Shown here: one piece after another, positions 1-14,172 of the stretch | How the letters are laid out: every line of letters starts with the position of its first letter | Numbering within the stretch: the first letter of the stretch is position 1 | From: Bugulina stolonifera | Lineage: Eukaryota > Bryozoa > Gymnolaemata > Cheilostomatida > Bugulidae | Reading direction: 5' to 3' | Assembly (NCBI GenBank): GCA_935421135.1 | Contig: OW285188.1 | Location: forward strand, 207,001 to 271,000 | Length of the DNA: 64,000 nt | The notes under the pieces: generated by a model | Seen by the model: the letters and a program-made list of their open reading frames with translations, nothing else | Told to the model about the DNA's origin: nothing | Databases searched by the model: none | Made by a program: the position numbers and the translations under genes

Positions 1-145
1 TATGAATTTCATATATTCTATGCATTCTGTGCATTGAATACATAGATTGCAGTCTATGCATTCTATGCATAGAATACAAAGAATACATAGAATGCAATAC
101 ATGCATAGAATGCATTACATGCATAGAATGCATTCTATGCGTAGA

Positions 146-1066
146 ATGCATAGAATACATAGGATGCATAGAGCGCATTCTATGCATTCTATGTACTCTA
201 TGTATTCCATGCATAGAATACATAGATTGCATTCTATGCACTCTATGCATAGACTACATAGAATTCATAGGATGCATAGAATGCATTCTGTGCATTCTAT
301 GTATTGTATGCATAGAGTACATAGAATGCAATCTACGTGTTCTATGCATAGAATACATAGAATGCATAGAATGAATTCTATGCATAGATTACATTCTATG
401 CATAGAATGCATTCCATGCATAGCTTTCATGGAGCGCATTCCATGCACTCTATGTATTCTATGCATTTGTTGCATAGAATACATAGATTGCATTCTATAC
501 ACTCTATGCATAGAATACATAGAATGGATAGAATACATAGAATGAGTTCTATGCATAGAATACTATCTATGCATAGAATGCATGGAAAACATTGATTACA
601 TAGAATGCTTTTTATGCATTATATGCATAGAATGCATTCCATGCATAGCATTCATGGAGCGCATTCTATGCATTCTATGTATTCTATGCATTTTATGTAT
701 TCTATGCATTCGATGCATAGAATACATAGATTGCATTCTATACACTCTATGCATAGAATACATAGAATGCATAGAATGCATAGAATACATAGGATGCATA
801 GAGCGCATTCTATGCATTCTATGTATTCTATGTATTCCATGCATAGAATACATAGATTGCATTCTATGCACTCTATGCATAGAATACATAGAATTCATAG
901 GATGCATAGAATGCATTCTGTGCATTCTATGTATTGTATGCATAGAGTACATAGAATGCAATCTACGTGTTCTATGCATAGAATACATAGAATGCATAGA
1001 ATGAATTCTATGCATAGATTACATTCTATGCATAGAATGCATTCCATGCATAGCTTTCATGGAGCG
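146..1066. repeat. 630-bp tandem pair within the satellite
   Basis: About 290 bp at 146-436 recurs at 776-1,066, an offset of 630 bp or seventy 9-bp units. Both carry the diagnostic ATCTACGTGTTC (331 and 961) and the variant GCATAGCTTTCATGGAGCGC. That CTTTC form is seen only in these two copies. Other copies have CATTC. Confidence 0.85.
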
Positions 1067-1711
1067 CATTCTATGCACTCTATGTATTCTATGCATTCTA
1101 TGTATTCTATGCATGCAATGCATAGAATACATAGATTGCATTCTTTGCACTCTATGCGTTCCATGTATTCTATGCATTCTATGACTTCAATGCATAGAAA
1201 GCATTCTTTGTATTCTATACATTCTATGTATTCAATGTATTCTATGTATTCCATGCATAGAATACATAGATTGCATTCTACACACTCTATGCATAAAATA
1301 TATAGAATACATAGAATACATAGATTGCATTCTATGCATTCTACGCATAGAATACATAGATTGCATTCTATGCACTCTATGCATTCCATGTATTCTACGC
1401 ATTCTATGAATTCTATACATAGAAAGCATTCAATGTATTCTATACATTCTATGTATTCAATGTATTCTATGTATTCCATGCATAAAATACATAGATTGAA
1501 TTCTATGCACTCTATGCATTAGAATACATAGAATACATAGAATGCATAGAATACAATCTGTGCATTCCATGTATTCTATGCATTCTATGTATTCTATGCA
1601 TTTTATGTATTCTATGCATTCGATGCATAGGATACATAGATTGCATTCTATACACTCTATGCATAGAATACATAGATTGCATAGAATGCATAGAATACAA
1701 TCTTTGCATTC

Positions 1712-2112
1712 CACGTATTCTATGCATTCTGTGCATAGAATACATAGATTGCACTCTGTGCATTGTATGCATACTATGCATTCTATGTATTCTATGCATT
1801 CTATGCATAGAATACATAGAATACATAGAATGCATAGAATGCATTCTGTGCATTCCATGTATTCTATGCATTCCGTGTATTCTATGCATTCCGTGTATTC
1901 TATGCATTCTGTGCATAGAATACATAGATTGCACTCTGTGCATTGTATGCATACTATGCATTCTATGTATTCTATGCATTCTATGCATAGAATACATAGA
2001 ATACATAGAATGCATAGAATGCATTCTGTGCATTCCATGTATTCTATGCATTCCGTGTATTCTATGCATTCCGTGTATTCTATGCATTCTGTGCATAGAA
2101 TACATAGATTGC
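1712..2112. repeat. 180-bp exact tandem duplication
   Basis: 1,741-1,920 and 1,921-2,100 are identical over 180 bp (twenty 9-bp units), with a short shared flank on each side. The unit begins in the GCACTCTGTGCATTGTATGC variant and ends in two CCGTGTATTC units. A single copy of the same stretch recurs near 5.38, 10.29, 26.52, 35.63, 55.2 and 63.43 kb. Exact identity points to a recent event. Confidence 0.9.
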
Positions 2113-3954
2113 ATTCTCTGCTTAGAATACATAGATAGCAGTCTATGCATTCTATGCATAGAATACAATGAATACATAGAATGCATTCTATGCATTCCAT
2201 GCATTATATGCATAGAATACATGGGATGCATAGAGCGCATTCTATGCATTCTATGTATTCTATGCATTCAATGGATAGAATACATAGATTGCATTCTATG
2301 CACTCTATGCATTCCATGTATTCTACACATTCTATAAATTCTATGCATAAAAATCATTCAATTTATTCTATACATTCTATGTATTCAATGTATTCTATGT
2401 ATTTCATGCATAGAATACATAGATTGCATTCTATGCAGTCTATGCATAGAATACTTAGAATACATAAAATGCATAGAATGCAATCTGTGCATTCCATGTA
2501 TCCTATGCATTCCATGTATTCTATGCATTCCATGTATTCTATGCATTCCATGTATTCTGTGCATTGAACAAATAGATTGCATTCTATGCATAGAATACAT
2601 AGATTTCAGTCTATGCATTCTATGCATAGAATACAAAGAATACATAGAATGCATTCTATGCATTCCATGCATTTTATGCATAGAATGCATTACATGCATA
2701 GAATGCATTCTATGCGTAGAATTCATAGAATGCATAGAATACATGGAATGCATAGAGTGCATAGAATGCAATCTATGTATACTATGCATGGAATACATAG
2801 AATACATAGAATACATTGAATGCTTTCTATGCATAGAATTCATAGAATGCATAGAATACATGGAATGCATAGAGTGCATAGAATGCAATCTATGTATACT
2901 ATGCATGGAATACATAGAATACATTGAATACATAGAATGTATAGAATACATAGAATGCTTTCTACGCATAGAAGTCATAGAATGCATAGAATACATAGGA
3001 TGCATAGAGCGCATTATATGCATTCTATGTATTCTATGCATGCAATGCATATAATATATAGATTGCATTCTATGCATTCCATGTATTCTATGCATTCTAT
3101 GACTTCTATGCGTAGAAAGCATTCTATGTATTCTATACATTCTATGTATTCAATGTATTCTATGTATTCCATGCATAGTATACATAGATTGCATTCTATG
3201 CACTCTATGCATTCCATGTATTCTATGCATTCTATGAATTCTATGCATAGAAAGCATTCAATGTATTCTATACATTCTATGTATTCAATGTATTCTATGT
3301 ATTCCATGCATAGTATACATATATTGCATTCTATGCACTCTATGCACTCCATGTATTCTACGCATTCTATGAATTGTATGCATAGAAAGCATTCGATGTA
3401 TTCTATACATTCTATGTATTTAATGTATTCAATGTATTCTATGTATTCCATGCATAGAATACATAGATTGCATTCTATGCACTCTATGCATAGAATACAT
3501 AGATTGCATTCTACGCAGTCTATGCGTTAGAATACATAGAATACATAGAATGCATAGAATACAATCTGTTCATTCCATGTATTCTATGCATTCTATGTAT
3601 TTTATGCATTCTGTGCATTGAATACATAGATTGCATTCTATGCATAGAATACATAGATTGCATTCTATGCTTAGAATACATAGATAGCAGTGTATGCATT
3701 CTATGCATAGAATACAATGAATACATAGAATGCATTCTATGCATTCCATGCATTATATGCATAGAATGCATTACATGCATAGAATGCATTCTATGCGTAG
3801 AGTGCATATAATACATAGGATGCATAGAGCGCATTCTATGCATTCTATGTATTCTATGCATTCAATGGATAGAATACATAGATTGCATTCTATGTATTCT
3901 ATGCATTCCATGTATTCTATGCATTCCATGTATTCTGTGCATTGAACAAATAGA

Positions 3955-5183
3955 TTGCACTCTATGCATAGAATACATAGATTTCAGTCTATGCATTCTA
4001 TGCATAGAATACAAAGAATACATAGAATGCATTCTATGCATTCCATGCATTTTATGCATAGAATGCATTACATGCATAGAATGCATTCTATGCGTAGAAT
4101 GCATAAAATACATAGGATGCATAGAGCGCATTCTATGCATTCTATGTATTCTATGCATGCAATGCATATAATATATAGATTGCATTCTATGCATTCCATG
4201 TATTCTATGCATTCTATGACTTCTATGCATAGAAAGCATTCTATGTATTCTATACATTCTATGTATTCAATGTATTCTATGTATTCCATGCATAGAATAC
4301 ATAGATTGCATTCTACACACTCGATGCATAGAATACATAGATTGGATAGAATACATAGAATGTATTCTGTGCATTGTATGTATTCTATGAATTTCATATA
4401 TTCTATGCATTCTGTGCATTGAATACATAGATTGCAGTCTATGCATTCTATGCATAGAATACAGAGAATACATAGAATGCATTCCATCTGTTCCATGCAT
4501 TTTATGCATAGAATGCATTACATGCATAGAATGCATTACATGCATAGAATGCATTCTATGCAAAGAATGCATAGAATACATAGGATGCATAGAGCGCATT
4601 CTATGCATTCTATGTATTCTATGTATTCCATGCATAGAATACATAGATTGCATTCTATGCACTCTATGCATAGAATACATAGAATTCATCGGATGCATAG
4701 AATGCATTCTGTGCATTCTATGTATTGTATGCATAGAGTACATAGAATGCAATCTACGTGTTCTATGCATAGAATACATAGAATGCATAGAATGAACTCT
4801 ATGCATAGATTACATTCTATGCATAGAATGCATTCAATGCATAGCATTCATGGAGCGCATTCCATGCACTCTATGTATTCTATGCATTTGTTGCATAGAA
4901 TACATAGATTGCATTCTATACACTCTATGCATAGAATACATAGAACGGATGGAATACATAGAATGAATTCTATGCATAGAATACTATCTATGCATAGAAT
5001 GCATGGAAAACATTGATTACATAGAATGCATTTTATGCATTATATGCATAGAATGCATTCCATGCATAGCATTCATGGAGCGCATTCTATGCATTCTATG
5101 TATTCTATGCATTTTATTTATTCTATGCATTCGATGCATAGGATACATAGATTGCATCCTATACACTCTATGCATAGAATACA
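3955..5183. repeat. Higher-order block K, empty copy
   Basis: A block of about 1.2 kb marked by CCATCTGTTCC (about 4,483), ATCTACGTGTTC (about 4,751) and CATGGAAAACATTG (about 5,003). Related blocks lie at 23.62-24.87, 47.9-48.6 (truncated), 52.30-53.55 and 62.2-63.2 kb. A partial form opens the window. The transposon occupies this lineage at its right edge in two of the five. Confidence 0.8.
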
Positions 5184-5185
5184 TA
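5184..5185. other. Unoccupied TA equivalent to the transposon insertion site
   Basis: The flanks on both sides match those of the element: the left side carries the same diagnostic GCATCCTATACACTC variant as before the insertions, and the right side continues GAATGCATAGAATGCATTAC. There is a single TA and no footprint, so this copy looks never occupied. Confidence 0.85.
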
Positions 5186-5719
5186 GAATGCATAGAATGC
5201 ATTACATGCATAGAATGCATTCTATGTGTAGAATGCATAGAATACATAGGATGCATAGAGCGCATTCTATGCATTCTATGTATTCTATGCATGCAATACA
5301 TAAAATACATAGATTGCATAGAATGCATAGAATACAATCTGTGCATTCCATGTATTCTATGCATTCTGTGCATAGAATACATAGATTGCACTCTGTGCAT
5401 TGTATGCATACTATGCATTCTATGTATTCTATGCATTTTATGCATAGAATACATAGAATACATAGAATGCATAGAATGCATTCTGTGCATTCCATGTATT
5501 CTATGCATTCCGTGTATTCTATGCATTCCGTGTATTCTATGCATTCTGTGCATAGAATACATAGATTGCATTCTCTGCTTAGAATACATCGATAGCAGTC
5601 TATGCATTCTATGCATAGAATACAATGAATACATAGAATGCATTCTATGCATTCCATGCATTATATGCATAGAATGCATTACATGCATAGAATGCATTCT
5701 ATGCGTAGAATGCATAGAA

Positions 5720-8700
5720 TACATAGGATGCATCGAGCGCATTCTATGCATTCTATGTATTCTATGCATTCAATGGATGGAATACATAGATTGCATTCTA
5801 TGCACTCTATGCATTCCATGTATTCTACACATTCTATGAATTCTATGCCTAAAAATCATTCAATTTATTCTATACATTCTATGTATTCTATGTGTTTCAT
5901 GCATAGAATACATAGATTGCATTCTATGCAGTCTATGCATAGAATACATAGAATACATAAAATGCATAGAATGCAATCTGTGCATTCCATGTATCCTATG
6001 CATTCCATGTATTCTATGCATTCCATGTATTCTATGCGTTCCATGTATTCTGTGCATTGAACAAATAGAGTGCATTCTATGCATAGAATACATAGATTTC
6101 AGTCTATGCATTCTATGCATAGAATACAAAGAATACATAGAATGCATTCTATGCATTCCATGCATTTTATGCATGGAATGCATTACATGCATAGAATGCA
6201 TTCTATGCGTAGAATGCATAGAATACATAGGATGCATAGAGCGCATTCTATGCATTCTATGTATTCTATGCATGCAATGCATATAATATATAGATTGCAT
6301 TCTATGCATTCCATGTATTCTATGCATTCTATGACTTCTATGCGTAGAAAGCATTCTATGTATTCTATACATTCTATGTATTCAATGTATTCTATGTATT
6401 CCATGCATAGTATACATAGATTGCATTCTATGCACTCTATGCATTCCATGTATTCTATGCATTCTATGAATTCTATGCATAGAAAGCATTCAATGTATTC
6501 TATACATCCTATGTATTCAATGTATTCCATGTATTCCATGCATAGTATACATATATTCCATTCTATGCACTCTATGCATTCCATGTATTCTACGCATTCT
6601 ATGAATTGTATGCATAGAAAGCATTCAATGTATTCTATACATTCTATGTATTCAATGTATTCTATGTATTCTATGTATTACATGCATAGAATACATAGAT
6701 TGCATTCTATGCACTCTATGCATAGAATACATAGATTGCATTCTATGCACTCTATGCATTAGAATACATAGAATACATAGAATGCATAGAATACAATCTG
6801 TGCATTCCATGTATTCTATGCATTCTATGACTTCAATGCATAGAAAGCATTCTATGTATTCTATACATTCTATGTATTCAATGTATTCTATGTATTCCAT
6901 GCATAAAATACATAGATTGAATTCTATGCACTCTATGCATTAGAATACATAGAATACATAGAATGCATAGAATACAATCTGTGCATTCCATGTATTCTAT
7001 GCATTCTATGTATTCTATGCATTTTATGTATTCTATGCATTCGATGCATAGGATACATAGATTGCATTCTATACACTCTATGCATAGAATACATAGAATG
7101 CATAGAATGCATTACATGCATAGAATGCATTCTATGTGTAGAATGCATAGAATACATAGGATGCATAGAGCGCATTCTATGCATTCTGTGTATTCTATGC
7201 ATGCAATGCATAGAATACATAGATTGCATAGAATGCATAGAATACAATCTGTGCATTCCATGTATTCTATGCATTCTGTGCATAGAATACATGGAATGCA
7301 CAGAATGCATTCTATGCATTCTATGTATTCTATGTATTCTATGCATAGAATACATAGAATACATAGAATGCATAGAATGCATTCTGTGCATTCCATGTAT
7401 TCTATGCATTCCGTGTATTCTATGCATTCCGTGTATTCTATGCATTCTGTGCATAGAATACATAGATTGCATTCTCTGCTTAGAATACATAGATAGCAGT
7501 CTATGCATTCTATGCATAGAATACAATGAATACATAGAATGCATTCTATGCATTCCATGCATTATATGCATAGAATGCATTACATGCATAGAATGCATTC
7601 TATGCGTAGAATGCATAGAATACATAGGATGCATAGAGCGCATTCTATGCATTCTATGTATTCTATGCATTCAATGGATAGAATACATAGATTGCATTCT
7701 ATGCACTCTATGCATTCCATGTATTCTACACATTCTATGAATTCTATGCATAGAAATCATTCAATTTATTCTGTACATTCTATGTATTCAATGTATTCTA
7801 TGTATTTCATGCATAGAATACATAGATTGCATTCTATGCAGTCTATGCATAGAATACATAGAATACATAAAATGCATAGAATGCAATCTGTACATTCCAT
7901 GTATCCTATGCATTCCATGTATTCTATTCATTCTGTGCATTGAACAAATATATTGCATTCTATGCATTCTATGCATAGAATACATAGATTTCAGTCTATG
8001 CATTCTATGCATAGAATACATAGATTTCAGTCTAGGCATTCTATGCATAGAATACATAGAGTACATAAAACGCATGGAATGCAATCTGTGCATTCCATGT
8101 ATTCTATGCATTCCATGTATTCTATGCATTCTATGAATTCTATGCATAGAAAGCATTCAATGTATTCTATACATTCTATGTATTCAATGTATTCTATGTA
8201 TTCCATGCATAGTATACATATATTGCATTCTATGCACTCTATGCATTCCATGTATTCTACGCATTCAATGAATTGTATGCATAGAAAGCATTCAATGTAT
8301 TCTATACATTCTATGTATTCAATGTATTCTATGTATTCTATGTATTCCATGCATAGAATACATAGATTGCATTCTATGCACTCTATGCATAGAATACATA
8401 GATTGCATTCTATGCACTCTATGCATTAGAATACATAGAATACATAGAATGCATAGAATACAATCTGTGCATTCCATGTATTCTATGCATTCTATGTATT
8501 TTATGCATTCTGTGCATTGAATACATAGATTGCATTCTATGCGTTCTATGCATAGAATACATAGATTGCATTCTATGCTTAGAATACATAGATAGCAGTC
8601 TATGCATTCTATGCATAGAATACAATGAATACATAGAATGCATTCTATGCATTCCATGCATTATATGCATAGAATGCATTACATGCATAGAATGCATTCT

Positions 8701-11700
8701 ATGCGTAGAGTGCATATAATACATAGGATGCATCGAGCGCATTCTATGCATTCTATGTATTCTATGCATTCAATGGATGGAATACATAGATTGCATTCTA
8801 TGCACTCTATGCATTCCATGTATTCTACACATTCTATGAATTCTATGCCTAAAAATCATTCAATTTATTCTATACATTCTATGTATTCTATGTGTTTCAT
8901 GCATAGAATACATAGATTGCATTCTATGCAGTCTATGCATAGAATACATAGAATACATAAAATGCATAGAATGCAATCTGTGCATTCCATGTATCCTATG
9001 CATTCCATGTATTCTATGCATTCCATGTATTCTATGCGTTCCATGTATTCTGTGCATTGAACAAATAGAGTGCATTCTATGCATAGAATACATAGATTTC
9101 AGTCTATGCATTCTATGCATAGAATACAAAGAATACATAGAATGCATTCTATGCATTCCATGCATTTTATGCATGGAATGCATTACATGCATAGAATGCA
9201 TTCTATGCGTAGAATGCATAGAATACATAGGATGCATAGAGCGCATTCTATGCATTCTATGTATTCTATGCATGCAATGCATATAATATATAGATTGCAT
9301 TCTATGCATTCCATGTATTCTATGCATTCTATGACTTCTATGCGTAGAAAGCATTCTATGTATTCTATACATTCTATGTATTCAATGTATTCTATGTATT
9401 CCATGCATAGTATACATAGATTGCATTCTATGCACTCTATGCATTCCATGTATTCTATGCATTCTATGAATTCTATGCATAGAAAGCATTCAATGTATTC
9501 TATACATCCTATGTATTCAATGTATTCCATGTATTCCATGCATAGTATACATATATTCCATTCTATGCACTCTATGCATTCCATGTATTCTACGCATTCT
9601 ATGAATTGTATGCATAGAAAGCATTCAATGTATTCTATACATTCTATGTATTCAATGTATTCTATGTATTCTATGTATTACATGCATAGAATACATAGAT
9701 TGCATTCTATGCACTCTATGCATAGAATACATAGATTGCATTCTATGCACTCTATGCATTAGAATACATAGAATACATAGAATGCATAGAATACAATCTG
9801 TGCATTCCATGTATTCTATGCATTCTATGACTTCAATGCATAGAAAGCATTCTATGTATTCTATACATTCTATGTATTCAATGTATTCTATGTATTCCAT
9901 GCATAAAATACATAGATTGAATTCTATGCACTCTATGCATTAGAATACATAGAATACATAGAATGCATAGAATACAATCTGTGCATTCCATGTATTCTAT
10001 GCATTCTATGTATTCTATGCATTTTATGTATTCTATGCATTCGATGCATAGGATACATAGATTGCATTCTATACACTCTATGCATAGAATACATAGAATG
10101 CATAGAATGCATTACATGCATAGAATGCATTCTATGTGTAGAATGCATAGAATACATAGGATGCATAGAGCGCATTCTATGCATTCTGTGTATTCTATGC
10201 ATGCAATGCATAGAATACATAGATTGCATAGAATGCATAGAATACAATCTGTGCATTCCATGTATTCTATGCATTCTGTGCATAGAATACATAGATTGCA
10301 CTCTGTGCATTGTATGCATACTATGCATTCTATGTATTCTATGCATTCTATGCATAGAATACATAGAATACATAGAATGCATAGAATGCATTCTGTGCAT
10401 TCCATGTATTCTATGCATTCCGTGTATTCTATGCATTCCGTGTATTCTATGCATTCTGTGCATAGAATACATAGATTGCATTCTCTGCTTAGAATACATA
10501 GATAGCAGTCTATGCATTCTATGCATAGAATACAATGAATACATAGAATGCATTCTATGCATTCCATGCATTATATGCATAGAATGCATTACATGCATAG
10601 AATGCATTCTATGCGTAGAATGCATAGAATACATAGGATGCATAGAGCGCATTCTATGCATTCTATGTATTCTATGCATTCAATGGATAGAATACATAGA
10701 TTGCATTCTATGCACTCTATGCATTCCATGTATTCTACACATTCTATGAATTCTATGCATAGAAATCATTCAATTTATTCTGTACATTCTATGTATTCAA
10801 TGTATTCTATGTATTTCATGCATAGAATACATAGATTGCATTCTATGCAGTCTATGCATAGAATACATAGAATACATAAAATGCATAGAATGCAATCTGT
10901 ACATTCCATGTATCCTATGCATTCCATGTATTCTATTCATTCTGTGCATTGAACAAATATATTGCATTCTATGCATTCTATGCATAGAATACATAGATTT
11001 CAGTCTATGCATTCTATGCATAGAATACATAGATTTCAGTCTAGGCATTCTATGCATAGAATACATAGAGTACATAAAACGCATGGAATGCAATCTGTGC
11101 ATTCCATGTATTCTATGCATTCCATGTATTCTATGCATTCTATGAATTCTATGCATAGAAAGCATTCAATGTATTCTATACATTCTATGTATTCAATGTA
11201 TTCTATGTATTCCATGCATAGTATACATATATTGCATTCTATGCACTCTATGCATTCCATGTATTCTACGCATTCAATGAATTGTATGCATAGAAAGCAT
11301 TCAATGTATTCTATACATTCTATGTATTCAATGTATTCTATGTATTCTATGTATTCCATGCATAGAATACATAGATTGCATTCTATGCACTCTATGCATA
11401 GAATACATAGATTGCATTCTATGCACTCTATGCATTAGAATACATAGAATACATAGAATGCATAGAATACAATCTGTGCATTCCATGTATTCTATGCATT
11501 CTATGTATTTTATGCATTCTGTGCATTGAATACATAGATTGCATTCTATGCGTTCTATGCATAGAATACATAGATTGCATTCTATGCTTAGAATACATAG
11601 ATAGCAGTCTATGCATTCTATGCATAGAATACAATGAATACATAGAATGCATTCTATGCATTCCATGCATTATATGCATAGAATGCATTACATGCATAGA

Positions 11701-11727
11701 ATGCATTCTATGCGTAGAGTGCATATA
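5720..11727. repeat. 3.0-kb higher-order repeat, two tandem copies
   Basis: 5,720-8,719 and 8,720 to about 11,727 match at an offset of exactly 3,000 bp. The offset becomes 3,009 after a local difference near 7.28/10.28 kb. The shared rare variant CATCGAGCGC is at about 5,731 and 8,731, while most other blocks have CATAGAGCGC. Within the local difference, copy 1 has a shorter sequence and copy 2 carries the CACTCTGTGCATTG form. Pass 2 of the mega-repeat has only one such unit, at about 34.05-37.07 kb. Confidence 0.88.
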
Positions 11728-14172
11728 ATACATAGGATGCATAGAGCGCATTCTATGCATTCTATGTATTCTATGCATTCAATGGATAGAATACATAGAT
11801 TGCATTCTATGCACTCTATGCATTCCATGTATTCTACACATTCTATGAATTCTATGCATAGAAATCATTCAATGTGTTCTATACATTCTATGTATTCAAT
11901 CTATTCTATTGCATTCTATGCAGTCTATGCATAGAATACATAGAATACATAAAATGCATAGAATGCAATCTGTGCATTCCATGTATCCTATGCATTCCAT
12001 GTATTCTATGCATTCTGTGCATTGAACAAATAGATTGCATTCTATGCATTCTATGCATAGAATACATAGATTTCAGTCTATGCATTCTATGCATAGAATA
12101 CATAGATTTCAGTCTATGCATTCTATGCATAGAATACATAGAATACATAAAATGCATGGAATGCAATCTGTGCATTCCATGTATTCTATGCATTCCATGT
12201 ATTCTATGCATTCCGTGTATTCTATGCATTCCGTGTATTCTATGCATTCTGTGCATAGAATACATAGATTGCATTCTCTGCTTAGAATACATAGATAGCA
12301 GTCTATGCATTCTATGCATAGAATACAATGAATACATAGAATGCATTCTATGCATTCCATGCATTATATGCATAGAATGCATTACATGCATAGAATGCAT
12401 TCTATGCGTAGAATGCATAGAATACATAGGATGCATAGAGCGCATTCTATGCATTCTATGTATTCTATGCATTCAATGGATAGAATACATAGATTGCATT
12501 CTATGCACTCTATGCATTCCATGTATTCTACACATTCTATGAATTCTATGCATAGAAATCATTCAATTTATTCTGTACATTCTATGTATTCAATGTATTC
12601 TATGTATTTCATGCATAGAATACATAGATTGCATTCTATGCAGTCTATGCATAGAATACATAGAATACATAAAATGCATAGAATGCAATCTGTACATTCC
12701 ATGTATCCTATGCATTCCATGTATTCTATTCATTCTGTGCATTGAACAAATATATTGCATTCTATGCATTCTATGCATAGAATACATAGATTTCAGTCTA
12801 TGCATTCTATGCATAGAATACATAGATTTCAGTCTAGGCATTCTATGCATAGAATACATAGAGTACATAAAACGCATGGAATGCAATCTGTGCATTCCAT
12901 GTATTCTATGCATTCCATGTATTCTATGCATTCTATGAATTCTATGCATAGAAAGCATTCAATGTATTCTATACATTCTATGTATTCAATGTATTCTATG
13001 TATTCCATGCATAGTATACATATATTGCATTCTATGCACTCTATGCATTCCATGTATTCTACGCATTCAATGAATTGTATGCATAGAAAGCATTCAATGT
13101 ATTCTATACATTCTATGTATTCAATGTATTCTATGTATTCTATGTATTCCATGCATAGAATACATAGATTGCATTCTATGCACTCTATGCATAGAATACA
13201 TAGATTGCATTCTATGCACTCTATGCATTAGAATACATAGAATACATAGAATGCATAGAATACAATCTGTGCATTCCATGTATTCTATGCATTCTATGTA
13301 TTTTATGCATTCTGTGCATTGAATACATAGATTGCATTCTATGCGTTCTATGCATAGAATACATAGATTGCATTCTATGCTTAGAATACATAGATAGCAG
13401 TCTATGCATTCTATGCATAGAATACAATGAATACATAGAATGCATTCTATGCATTCCATGCATTATATGCATAGAATGCATTACATGCATAGAATGCATT
13501 CTATGCGTAGAGTGCATATAATACATAGGATGCATAGAGCGCATTCTATGCATTCTATGTATTCTATGCATTCAATGGATAGAATACATAGATTGCATTC
13601 TATGCACTCTATGCATTCCATGTATTCTACACATTCTATGAATTCTATGCATAGAAATCATTCAATGTGTTCTATACATTCTATGTATTCAATCTATTCT
13701 ATTGCATTCTATGCAGTCTATGCATAGAATACATAGAATACATAAAATGCATAGAATGCAATCTGTGCATTCCATGTATCCTATGCATTCCATGTATTCT
13801 ATGCATTCTGTGCATTGAACAAATAGATTGCATTCTATGCATTCTATGCATAGAATACATAGATTTCAGTCTATGCATTCTATGCATAGAATACATAGAT
13901 TTCAGTCTATGCATTCTATGCATAGAATACATAGAATACATAAAATGCATGGAATGCAATCTGTGCATTCCATGTATTCTATGCATTCCATGTATTCTAT
14001 GCATTCCGTGTATTCTATGCATTCCGTGTATTCTATGCATTCTGTGCATAGAATACATAGATTGCATTCTCTGCTTAGAATACATAGATAGCAGTCTATG
14101 CATTCTATGCATAGAATACAATGAATACATAGAATGCATTCTATGCATTCCATGCATTATATGCATAGAATA
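10395..14172. repeat. 1,793-bp higher-order repeat, about two tandem copies
   Basis: Sequence from about 10,395 repeats from about 12,188 at an offset of 1,793 bp, with matching continuing to about 14,172. Both copies include the off-register GTGTTCTATACATTC...CTATTGCATTC marker, at 11,874 and 13,667. The period is not a multiple of 9, which shows that exchange happened in register with the larger unit and not simply with the 9-mer. Confidence 0.85.
11874..11915. repeat. Off-register marker unit, first of 14 copies
   Basis: Contains TTCAATCTATTCTATTGCAT, where the 9-bp rhythm is broken. The marker recurs at 11,874, 13,667, 16,838, 18,694, 21,460, 23,451, 31,610, 37,213, 39,528, 45,744, 47,726, 50,131, 52,131 and 60,301. 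It is absent before 11.8 kb and serves as a landmark for the higher-order map. Neighbouring spacings range from 1,793 to 8,170 bp. Confidence 0.85.

Noticed and set aside
7764..7778. ATTCTGTACATTC read as a possible transposon scar because of the CTGTA string
   Set aside because: It is a single A-to-G change in the common ATTCTATACATTC unit, has no doubled TA or length change, and recurs as a block variant (for example 10,773, 12,566, 36,116).
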